From NCBI RefSeq assembly GCF_004335015.1, contig NZ_RQRU01000006.1:107545-171544 (forward strand): a DNA stretch of 64,000 bases, read 5' to 3'. The position numbers were made by a program, and so were the translations under genes. Of this stretch, positions 28,341-35,850 are shown one piece after another (positions within the stretch are counted from its first letter, which is position 1; each line of letters starts with the position of its first letter). This DNA comes from Psychrobacter pygoscelis (GTDB lineage: Bacteria; Pseudomonadota; Gammaproteobacteria; Pseudomonadales; Moraxellaceae). The notes beneath the pieces were generated by a model that was not told the origin of the DNA, did no database searches, and saw nothing but the letters and a program-made list of their open reading frames with translations.

Positions 28341-28930
28341 TTAAGCGCCTTTTTGACATCATTGTTGCCTTAGCTGCAATGGTGATCTTATCGCCTGTGT
28401 ATATCTTTTTGGCCTACAAAGTCAGGAAGCACTTAGGCTCACCAGTTTTATTTCGTCAAGTGCGTCCGGGTTTACACGGTAAGCCTTTTGAGATGATTAA
28501 ATTTAGATCAATGAGGAATGCTACAGATGCTGAAGGTAATCTGCTAGCAGATAATGAACGTCTCACAGCATTTGGTAAGAAGCTTCGTGCCACTAGTCTG
28601 GATGAGTTACCGGAGTTTTGGAATGTTCTAAAAGGGGAGATGAGCCTAGTGGGGCCTCGGCCTTTACTTATGGAATATCTTCCACTTTATAATCAAGAGC
28701 AGGCCCGTCGTCATTTAGTGCGCCCAGGTATTACTGGCTATGCTCAAGTCAATGGGCGTAATTCGATTACCTCAGTAGAGAAGTTCAAGCTTGATACGTG
28801 GTACGTTGATAACCAGTCACTGTGGTTGGATATCAAAATTTTGTTTAAAACGGTTAAAAAGGTAATCTGCAAAGAGGGTATTACCGCAAAGGACGAAGCG
28901 ACCATGAAGAAGTTTACGGGGTCTGAATAA
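28337..28930 (+). CDS. pglC: Initiating sugar-1-phosphate transferase (PglC family)
   Basis: A 197-residue monotopic phosphoglycosyltransferase: a single N-terminal hydrophobic reentrant segment (RLFDIIVALAAMVILSPVYIF), VLFRQVRPG, KFRSMRNA, the catalytic DE dyad in TSLDELPEFWNVLKGEMSL and GPRPLL, and RPGITGYAQVNGRN. The size matches PglC (about 200 residues), not the larger WcaJ/WbaP enzymes. It transfers a sugar phosphate, probably from the UDP-diacylamino-trideoxyhexose made by PglF/E/D, to undecaprenyl phosphate, starting repeat-unit synthesis. The start overlaps the stop of the preceding gene. Confidence 0.93.
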   Translation: MIKRLFDIIVALAAMVILSPVYIFLAYKVRKHLGSPVLFRQVRPGLHGKPFEMIKFRSMRNATDAEGNLLADNERLTAFGKKLRATSLDELPEFWNVLKGEMSLVGPRPLLMEYLPLYNQEQARRHLVRPGITGYAQVNGRNSITSVEKFKLDTWYVDNQSLWLDIKILFKTVKKVICKEGITAKDEATMKKFTGSE

Positions 28931-28952
28931 TTTTATAATTTGTAAGGTGGGA

Positions 28953-29606
28953 ATGCAGATGACGAAAATCATTGGTGTATATGGTGCAAGTGGCTTTGGG
29001 ATAGAAGTAATGCCATTAATTAGAATCCAGTATGCCCATTTAAATAAACAAGATTTTGTCTTTATCGACGACAATTGTAAGGCCACTCACTTAAACGGCT
29101 ATCGTGTTATGTCTTACCATGAGTTTTTAAAACTACCGAATAAAATTAAGGAGGTTTCAATCGCTATTGCTAATAGTAAAATAAGAGAAGTATTAGCAGA
29201 AAAGTTGATTAAAGATGGGATTTTGATTGCTTCGATTAAAGCTAAGGATTTAGTCAGTTTAGATACGGTAGAGCTGGGGATAGGTACTATTATATGTAAT
29301 TTTTTTTGCTTAACCTCTAATATTAAAATAGGTAAGTTTTTTCATGGCAATATCTATAGTTATATTGCGCATAATTGTGTCATTGGTGATTATGTGACAT
29401 TTGCGCCTCGAGTTAATTGTAACGGCAACATTCATATCCACGATCATGCGTATATAGGTACTGGCGTTATCATAAAACAAGGAAAGAATGATAAGCCACT
29501 GATTATTGGTGAAGGTGCTATTATAGGGATGGGAGCAGTAGTAACTAAAGATGTAGCCCCTGGGGCCGTAGTGATTGGAAATCCAGCGCGACCATTGATT
29601 AAATAG
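28953..29606 (+). CDS. pglD: PglD/NeuD-family sugar O/N-acyltransferase (copy 1)
   Basis: About 217 residues. The N-terminal Rossmann-like domain has GVYGASGFGIEVMPLI and FIDDN, and a left-handed beta-helix of hexapeptide repeats runs from about residue 110 (VELGIGTIICNFFCL to IGEGAIIGMGAVVTKDVAPG and VIGNPARPL). The histidine in IAHNCVIGDY is the expected catalytic base. PglD acetylates the 4-amino group of the UDP-sugar made by PglE. AAGG lies before the ATG at 28953 (an ATG at 28959 and GTG at 28947 are alternatives). A second, closely similar gene lies 1.3 kb downstream, so which copy is the true PglD is open. Confidence 0.88.
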   Translation: MQMTKIIGVYGASGFGIEVMPLIRIQYAHLNKQDFVFIDDNCKATHLNGYRVMSYHEFLKLPNKIKEVSIAIANSKIREVLAEKLIKDGILIASIKAKDLVSLDTVELGIGTIICNFFCLTSNIKIGKFFHGNIYSYIAHNCVIGDYVTFAPRVNCNGNIHIHDHAYIGTGVIIKQGKNDKPLIIGEGAIIGMGAVVTKDVAPGAVVIGNPARPLIK

Positions 29607-29653
29607 TATTACTGTTTTAATGAAATACAGAATATTTAAGCTAGGTGGTCATC

Positions 29654-30691
29654 ATGGATTCGATTAACGTATGCTTTAGGGATATAGATGAGTATTGGGA
29701 TGAAGAAGTTACTGGCTATGATATTGATATTTATCACTTAAGTGGTTGGCTGATATCTTCGACTATCATAGATAGGGGCGAGCCTAAAGGCGTAGTGGCG
29801 ACCTACAAAAGTAAAAAACTTTTTTTTCCACTAATTATCAGAAATATTGATGATAAGTATTGGGATGCAACCTCCACCTATGGTTACGGTGGGCCTATCG
29901 TAGATCCTACGCTGACTAAAAATGATATTGACGCTGTAATGTTCGAAGTAGAAAGATTTCTCTTTCAGCAAGGCTGCGTTTCATGGTTTATCAGGTTACA
30001 TCCGATTTTAAATAAAGACTGGAAAGCAGCCATAGGTACTATCGTTACTCACGGACCTACTTTGGTATCAGATCTGAGCAAAACAGAAGAAGAGCATTGG
30101 CAAGAAACCCAAAGACGACATCGTCAGGCGATTAAAAAATCTTTGAAGTCAGAGATTACAACAAAAATTGAAAAGTTATCTAAGAGTAATATTAAAGTAT
30201 TTTCAAAAATATATAAAGAGACTATGACGAAGGTTTGTGCCAGCCAGTACTATCATTTTAATGATAGTTATTTTAATTGTTTATGTGACTACCTTCCTGA
30301 AAGAATTTTATTAATAACAGCTTATAAAGATGATGTGGCCATTAGTTCTACAATGTGTACCATTTGCGCTGAGTCTAAAATTATGCAATTTCATTTGAGT
30401 GGTACTTTGGATGGTTATAGAAGATTACAGCCATCCAAAGTAATTACTCATGTGGCTCGAGAGTGGGGAAGGAATCAGGGTTATAAGTTTTTACATTTTG
30501 GTGGAGGGGTAGGGGCTAAATTAGATACGCTATATGAGTACAAAAAGGGATTTAGTTCAGAAGAGCTAGACTTCAAAACGCATAGAGTGATCACTAATTT
30601 AGAAAAATATAAGGTTTTGGCGAGGGACTCTGAGTATATTGATACGAATATGAGTTTAGATTTTTTCCCTATATATAGGAAGCCTCACTAA
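29654..30691 (+). CDS. FemAB-like/GNAT-fold acyl or aminoacyl transferase
   Basis: A 345-residue protein with the double-GNAT look of FemAB/Acetyltransf_6 proteins: an early YGYGGPIVDP stretch near residue 75, a basic segment (TQRRHRQAIKKSLKSE near 155) and ILLITAYKDDVAISSTMCTIC, QFHLSGTLDGYRRLQPS and GYKFLHFGGGV toward the C-terminus. FemAB proteins add amino acids to lipid II; relatives in polysaccharide loci are thought to N-acylate amino sugars. Its place between two NeuD-like acyltransferases suggests a role in decorating the 4-amino sugar, but the donor is unknown. GGTGG is placed to serve the ATG at 29654. Confidence 0.78.
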   Translation: MDSINVCFRDIDEYWDEEVTGYDIDIYHLSGWLISSTIIDRGEPKGVVATYKSKKLFFPLIIRNIDDKYWDATSTYGYGGPIVDPTLTKNDIDAVMFEVERFLFQQGCVSWFIRLHPILNKDWKAAIGTIVTHGPTLVSDLSKTEEEHWQETQRRHRQAIKKSLKSEITTKIEKLSKSNIKVFSKIYKETMTKVCASQYYHFNDSYFNCLCDYLPERILLITAYKDDVAISSTMCTICAESKIMQFHLSGTLDGYRRLQPSKVITHVAREWGRNQGYKFLHFGGGVGAKLDTLYEYKKGFSSEELDFKTHRVITNLEKYKVLARDSEYIDTNMSLDFFPIYRKPH

Positions 30692-30930
30692 CTTGATACC
30701 ATCATTATAAAACTTTTCCTTGATTAAGGTATCAAAGTAGCCAGTTGAGTGATAAGTCTTTTGTCCTATCAAGTAGTTGGCCTTAATTATTACTTTTAGC
30801 TTACGCTTTTTATTATAGTTCATCCTATTTAGACCTAATACGCAAAAGATTAGTGCACGTCTTTTATTGATACTTATAAGTAATGACTATAAACAAGATG
30901 AGGGTGGATACCTAGCGAGTACAAACTAAC

Positions 30931-31593
30931 ATGAATACTATCGACGAGATATTTGCTGTGTATGGTATAGCAGGCTGCGGACGTAGTTTGATGCCTGTTG
31001 CTATTGAGCAATTAAAGAGAGTTGGTAGTAACAGTCAAGTGGTATTTATTGATGATATCTTAGATGAAGATAGGATGGTAAATGGCCATGTAGCGATGAA
31101 TTACGATAGGTTCAAAGATATCGATTGCTCCTATAAGTTTGTCCTTATTGCCATAGCCAATAGTAGTATTCGTCAAATTATTGGTAAGAAATTATTGAAT
31201 GATGGCATCTTATTATGGTCAGTTAAAGGAGCTACTACGTTGATTATGGATAATGTGAATATCGATGTAGGAGCGGCATTAAGCCCATTCGTGACTATCG
31301 GCTCCAATGTGACTATTGGTAAGTGTTTTCATGCCAATTTATATAGTTATGTCGAGCATGATTGTGTGATTGGCGATTACGTTACTTTTGCCCCTAGGGT
31401 TAACTGTAATGGTAACATCCATATTTATGACCATGCTTATATTGGATCAGGAGCAGTGATCAAACAAGGCACATCTGACAAACCTTTGATAATAGGAGAA
31501 GGGGCTATTGTTGGCATGGGTGCTGTGGTCACGAAAGATGTGTCACCCGGACTGGTCGTCGTTGGCAATCCAGCTAGAGTATTGCTCAAATAA
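30931..31593 (+). CDS. PglD/NeuD-family sugar acyltransferase (copy 2)
   Basis: A 220-residue paralogue of the gene at 28953. Both have the N-terminal AVYGIAGCGRSLMPV-type nucleotide fold and FIDD, the putative catalytic histidine in VEHDCVIGDY, and a nearly identical C-terminal beta-helix (DYVTFAPRVNCNGNIHI; IIGEGAI.GMGAVVTKDV). The N-terminal halves differ much more than the C-terminal ends. It may use a different acyl donor or amino-sugar, or be a duplicate kept by recombination. The preceding 239 bases hold no gene, only an imperfect inverted repeat (TTGATACC/GGTATCAA) just after the previous stop. No clear ribosome site is seen. Confidence 0.85.
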   Translation: MNTIDEIFAVYGIAGCGRSLMPVAIEQLKRVGSNSQVVFIDDILDEDRMVNGHVAMNYDRFKDIDCSYKFVLIAIANSSIRQIIGKKLLNDGILLWSVKGATTLIMDNVNIDVGAALSPFVTIGSNVTIGKCFHANLYSYVEHDCVIGDYVTFAPRVNCNGNIHIYDHAYIGSGAVIKQGTSDKPLIIGEGAIVGMGAVVTKDVSPGLVVVGNPARVLLK

Positions 31594-31824
31594 TTATTAG
31601 CGCTTAAAAAAATACAGTCATAAGCATAACCAATAATAAAATCGACACTCTAAACTTAAAGAATGTTGACTATAAATTTACTAATCTCAATAAGTTAGCT
31701 ATATCGGAGCTTTTATTAAAAGATAGCTGTTTTATGATGTTGAATTAAAAATATATATTAAGAACTGTCTTTTCGGCATCACTCGCCCATTCTCTCGTCA
31801 CTCAATCGTTATGGACAACCTACT

Positions 31825-33048
31825 ATGCTTAACACGCCCTTCCATCCTTGGCCAAGCTTCACTCAACAAGAGGCTGATGCTGTCAGTCAAGTACTCCTAT
31901 CTAACAAAGTCAACTATTGGACGGGGCAAGAAGGGCGTCAATTTGAGCAGGAGTTTGCTGATTGGTCAGACAGTCAGTTTGCGGTTGCGGTTGCTAATGG
32001 TACTTTGGCTTTGGATTTGGCTTTAAATGCCCTTGAGCTTGGCACCGGTGACGAGGTCATCGTCACCCCGCGCACCTTTATCGCTAGCGTGTCGAGTGTG
32101 GTGAATTCAGGCGCTAAACCTGTCTTTGCCGATATTGACGCGGATAGTGGGAATATTACCGCTGAGACTATCTCCGCAGTACTAACAGATAAGACTAGAG
32201 CTATTGTCTGCGTGCATCTTGCAGGTTGGCCTTGTGATATGGATGCCATTATGGCGCTAGCCGAGAATCACGACTTATATGTGATTGAGGACTGTGCTCA
32301 AGCGCATGGAGCCCGCTATAAAGGACGAAGCGTTGGCAGTATTGGTCATATTGGCGCATGGAGTTTTTGCCAAGATAAGATAATCTCGACCGGCGGTGAG
32401 GGCGGTATGGTCACTACTAATGATGAACGGCTATGGCGTAAGATGTGGGCTTATAAAGATCATGGCAAGAGCTATGCGGCTGTTTATGAAACGGAGCACC
32501 CACCTGGCTATCGCTGGCTTCATGAGAGCTTCGGCACTAATTGGCGCTTGCCAGAGATGCAGTCGGCTATTGGTAGGATTCAGCTTAGGCGAATGGACGA
32601 ATGGACGACCAGACGCACCCTCAATGCGCAAAAGCTGATCCAAGCTTGTGAAAAATGGACCGACAAGGGTTACCTAAGAGCACCAAGGTTTGAATGCTCA
32701 GAGCAAGCTGATAAGTCAGCTCATGCTTACTATAAGCTCTATGTCTATATCCGTCCAGAAAATCTACCAAAAGATTGGTCGCGAGATCGTATTATTGAGG
32801 AAATAAATAATATGAGCGTGCCCTGCTATTCAGGGTCGGCATCGGAGGTCTATTTAGAAAAAGCATTTGAGGGTTCTGGGCTGCGTCCTAAGCAAAGATT
32901 GCCTATAGCCAAGCAGTTGGGAGAGACCAGCTTGATGTTCTTAGTCCATCCTACCTTAACCGAATCTGAGATTGCACAAAGCGTTGCTGCGATAGATTCG
33001 GTATTCTCTGAAATAGATAGTTTGCGTCAGTCTGCAGCGGATCAGTAG
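31825..33048 (+). CDS. pglE: PLP-dependent UDP-4-amino-sugar aminotransferase (DegT/PglE family)
   Basis: A 407-residue DegT/DnrJ/EryC1/StrS aminotransferase. It has AVANGTLALDLALNAL near residue 53, TPRTFIASVSSVVNSGAKPVFADID, the cofactor aspartate in VIEDCAQAHGARYKG near 155, and the PLP-binding lysine in FCQDKIISTGGEGGM near 185. It should transfer an amino group from glutamate to the 4-keto sugar made by PglF. It is the last recognisable gene of the polysaccharide locus and is followed by more than 1.2 kb without a gene. The 231 bases before it also hold none; an alternative ATG occurs upstream out of frame. Confidence 0.92.
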   Translation: MLNTPFHPWPSFTQQEADAVSQVLLSNKVNYWTGQEGRQFEQEFADWSDSQFAVAVANGTLALDLALNALELGTGDEVIVTPRTFIASVSSVVNSGAKPVFADIDADSGNITAETISAVLTDKTRAIVCVHLAGWPCDMDAIMALAENHDLYVIEDCAQAHGARYKGRSVGSIGHIGAWSFCQDKIISTGGEGGMVTTNDERLWRKMWAYKDHGKSYAAVYETEHPPGYRWLHESFGTNWRLPEMQSAIGRIQLRRMDEWTTRRTLNAQKLIQACEKWTDKGYLRAPRFECSEQADKSAHAYYKLYVYIRPENLPKDWSRDRIIEEINNMSVPCYSGSASEVYLEKAFEGSGLRPKQRLPIAKQLGETSLMFLVHPTLTESEIAQSVAAIDSVFSEIDSLRQSAADQ

Positions 33049-33177
33049 TTGCAGCGTCATTAAACAGACACGCAGTCAGCGCTTTAATCTACCCTTCGTA
33101 TCCAAACGTATTACAAGGCTAGACTAGATATAGTTAAGCCACATATTTTTATCAACTTAGCATTTAGCACAGAGTCA

Positions 33178-33240
33178 TGGGTATAAGCTTGCGACTACTT
33201 AAGTCATATCAGGGCTTCTAGCCAAAAGGCTCATATCAGT
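33178..33240 (+). repeat. Degenerate fragment of interspersed intergenic repeat (copy D)
   Basis: The segment starting GGGTATAAGCTTGCG and running past TTCTAGCCA matches, with several substitutions, the central part of the 41501 copy (GGGTATAAATTTACG through CTCTAGCCA). The palindromic right end is not preserved. This is a by-eye alignment and the weakest of the four copies. Confidence 0.35.
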
Positions 33241-33741
33241 AACTCACAACGTACACGTTTAAAATAGCATGGACTTTAGTAGCTAATGATAATAACTTAC
33301 CTTTTTTATCCAGTTATAGTTCAAACCAAGCGGATAATAGTGAGTTGATATTGTTATAGGTCAAAGCTTTCTTACAAACTAAGGGGAAGTCGAAAGCTTA
33401 ATGTTATTTTGCCATCAACTTTTAAAGTAGTAAAATATTGATTATAATAAACTTATCTATATTATTCTCTGGCTGTCATAATATTGAAATATTATCTAAG
33501 ATGAATTCGTATTATAGTAACTATCAAACTTAATCTATAGAGATATTTATATATTAATCAAATAGTTAGGATTGATTTACAGACTTTTAGGATGATATAT
33601 TTTGCTTTTTTACGTATAGTAAATTTACTATAAAAAGATACAATGAGGCTGGGGTGAGTGTTTTTTCGCCTCTGCTAGCGCAATCGCAGCAAGCTAGAAA
33701 ACTTGTACTAGTATCGTGCTTAAACTTATTTGTCTCTCTTT

Positions 33742-33925
33742 TATTGTCGACCGACTCTATGTTAACGGGTCATGATATTAAGCTTAGCTCACTGTCGTCT
33801 ATATAATTAATTCACCCTATCCTTGCTATAGAGCAGCCTTCTGTAGCTTTAAGCATATCATGACTGCTAGCCAGTAAATTTATGTCAGCTACTCTTTTAG
33901 GTATTCGTTTTAAATAGGATTAACT
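33742..33925 (+). repeat. Degenerate copy of interspersed intergenic repeat (copy C)
   Basis: Begins TATTGTCGACCGACTCTA and ends with CTAGCCAGTAAATTTATG, CAGCTACTCTTTTA and TAGGATTAACTATAG, matching the order of blocks in the 41501 copy. About 70 extra bases lie in the middle. It does not retain a perfect GGTATAAATT inverted repeat. Confidence 0.5.
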
Positions 33926-34335
33926 ATAGCTGGGCAATGTGTTAGTTTGTCATGAGATTAACTAGAATGACTGTATTTTAAAATTAATTAGAGTAATATT
34001 AATTTTTTAGAGTTATAAGTTATTTACTTCTTTTTGATATATGTTATTAGCTTTAGTGCAGCGGGTTTTAATTGAATTATCTTTTCTAAAAACAAATCTT
34101 AACCACTTGTCATAATAAAGAATCCATTTGTCTATTTGTTTTTGTATTTATATAAGAATAATAAGATAATGCTGCGAATCTAATAATGGTGGAAATCCTT
34201 AGTCATTTCAGGTGTTTATTTGGCTAAGTCCTTACATTATTCTACTACCAGCTATTCTCTTACTCGATCGCTTAAAATATTAAGATGCATTACTGGTTTT
34301 CCACAATTTGCACTGGCTTTTACCAGAGGATTTAC

Positions 34336-34995
34336 ATGATGAATATTTTAAAAAGAGTAGCGGTTTCAGGTGTAGCATTATCTATGGCTTCATTTGCCTC
34401 TGCCGCATCCATTAGTGGTTCTACTGATTTTCGAGTTACCTTACCCGAAATCTTAGTCCTATATCATTGGGATGATGCACATTTAACCTTAACTGATGTC
34501 GCTACTACGCCTGATAACGATAGCGATACCGGCCGCGAAATCAGCGATACGACAGCTCATGATTTGACAGCGCCTTTAGGAAATAGTCCTTATACTATTA
34601 CTGGAGATGTCGCTACTACTGCACCCAATAATGCTTTGAATACAGTGGCGGTAACTTTGAAGAACTCATGGGCAGTACGCAGCCTATCTAGTGGTGATGT
34701 GAGTCTTTCATTAACCAATCCAAATTCTACCCTAAAAAATGTTACTGATAATTCGGTTACTATTACTACTAGCAATGCCACTTTAGCATCTACCAGTAAT
34801 GGAGTGGCGGGCAGCAATTCAGCCAATATGACCATCCCTTCAGGCTGGGCGCCAGTAATGGGTGATATCAATTTTGATTTAGATCTATCAAGTGCTAATA
34901 AGCCGGGTGAATATAATACAAGAGGCGTAGCAGGACCAGCAACGACTTCAGACGAGGCAACCGACACCTTCTTGCTCACCCTTCAAGGTAACTAA
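34336..34995 (+). CDS. Putative major fimbrial subunit (secreted beta-rich protein)
   Basis: A 219-residue exported protein: signal peptide LKRVAVSGVALSMASFASA with a likely cut after ASA, then SISGSTDFRVTLPEIL and a Ser/Thr/Asn-rich, beta-strand-rich body ending TFLLTLQGN. No cysteine is visible in the mature part, unlike FimA-type pilins. It is followed by a chaperone, usher and probable tip gene, so it is most likely the main pilin; CS1/alpha-type pilins also lack the disulfide. AGAGGA precedes two adjacent ATGs (34336 and 34339). A hairpin terminator about 70 bases downstream would keep this gene's transcript more abundant than the rest of the operon. Confidence 0.72.
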   Translation: MMNILKRVAVSGVALSMASFASAASISGSTDFRVTLPEILVLYHWDDAHLTLTDVATTPDNDSDTGREISDTTAHDLTAPLGNSPYTITGDVATTAPNNALNTVAVTLKNSWAVRSLSSGDVSLSLTNPNSTLKNVTDNSVTITTSNATLASTSNGVAGSNSANMTIPSGWAPVMGDINFDLDLSSANKPGEYNTRGVAGPATTSDEATDTFLLTLQGN

Positions 34996-35064
34996 CCGCA
35001 CTGGTAATTTATCATTATGATACTCTACTTATAAGTAAGCTCAATTGGCACAGTAGAGCACCAT

Positions 35065-35094
35065 AAAATACCAGCTGAAATTGCTGGTATTTTT
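35065..35094 (+). terminator. Intrinsic terminator after the pilin gene
   Basis: An 11-base-pair stem (AAAATACCAGC with GCTGGTATTTT) with a 7-base loop and a following T-rich run. It lies between the pilin gene and the chaperone gene, a place where partial termination would give excess pilin mRNA relative to chaperone and usher. Confidence 0.85.
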
Positions 35095-35181
35095 ATATCA
35101 GTGATATATCCTGACTTAATGTTAATCGTTATTTTAGTTGTCATTGTTCTATCCATTATCCATATTTTGTTAGGTGAATAC

Positions 35182-35796
35182 ATGAGCGGAACGACTTTCC
35201 CTAATCGTCAATTGAGGGTGAGTGCAATATACTCAGGCTTAATAATAGCGGCTACTGGGGCAATGGCAGTACTGGCTTCATCAGCAGCCCAAGCTGAGTT
35301 GATTATTCACACCTCTAACGATAATACCGGTCAGACTAGTATGGTCGTTAGCGAGGATGGGCAAGAGAAGCTCCCCCCTGCACAGTTAGGAATATCTCCC
35401 TCTCAGATCAACGAGACGGTCTCTATTATTAATAATAAAAATACCGCCAAACTAAATCAGTCGCTAACCCTCTATAATTATGGTAGAAAGCCTAAGAAAA
35501 TAAGTTTAACCTTAGTAGATATAGACGCATCAGGTACTCCTATTATCCCTAGTGAGCATACTCTAAAACCTTGGACATTAATCAATCCTACTCAGTTCAC
35601 CATTTCTCCTGGTGGCTATCAGACAGTACGAATGTCCATACGCTTACCAAAAGAGTTCGAACAAGGGCAACACATCGCCATGCTGTCGATCGAGCAGCAA
35701 GTTGACAAGTCCATTACCTATGATGCAGATGGTAAAGGTGTCACTGTTGAATTAGGCTCTCGTTATGGGTTACCCATTCGTATTAACGTGGAATAA
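35182..35796 (+). CDS. Periplasmic fimbrial chaperone, apparently single-domain
   Basis: A 204-residue exported protein with signal peptide (SGLIIAATGAMAVLASSAAQA, cut before ELIIH). The mature part holds the first immunoglobulin-like domain of pilus chaperones: LGISPSQINETVSI at the A strand, SLTLYNYGRKPKKISL, then TISPGGYQTVRMSIRLP and ending in RYGLPIRINVE. It stops there, so the second domain of classic PapD/CooB chaperones (about 230-250 residues) is missing. The stop is followed by non-coding sequence and the next gene 54 bases on, with no sign of a frameshift. The ATG at 35182 follows TAGGTGA; the frame is open to a GTG at 35101. Confidence 0.75.
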   Translation: MSGTTFPNRQLRVSAIYSGLIIAATGAMAVLASSAAQAELIIHTSNDNTGQTSMVVSEDGQEKLPPAQLGISPSQINETVSIINNKNTAKLNQSLTLYNYGRKPKKISLTLVDIDASGTPIIPSEHTLKPWTLINPTQFTISPGGYQTVRMSIRLPKEFEQGQHIAMLSIEQQVDKSITYDADGKGVTVELGSRYGLPIRINVE

Positions 35797-35850
35797 AGCT
35801 CAGCTAAAAGGGCTTAGTAACCTAAGCAGTGTTCATAATATGGATATTGT

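Larger units (their letters stand above)
33049..34335. other. Gene-free region between capsule and fimbrial loci
   Basis: About 1.29 kb with no supportable gene in any frame. It is AT-rich, especially from 33400 to 34150. It holds two degenerate copies of the interspersed repeat seen at 41501 and 56951 (near 33178-33240 and 33742-33925). The last 100 bases must carry the promoter of the pilin gene, but I could not assign boxes with confidence. Confidence 0.6.

Noticed and set aside
29819..29830. Runs of eight T in the FemAB-like gene (also in pglD near 29300 and dld near 4894) as phase-variation tracts
   Set aside because: The genes are in frame and the DNA is AT-rich, so such runs are expected by chance; only the G7 tract coincides with a frameshift.
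34590..34979. 129-residue minus-strand frame inside the pilin gene
   Set aside because: It is antisense to a well-supported exported protein with signal peptide and ribosome site, and has no start context of its own.
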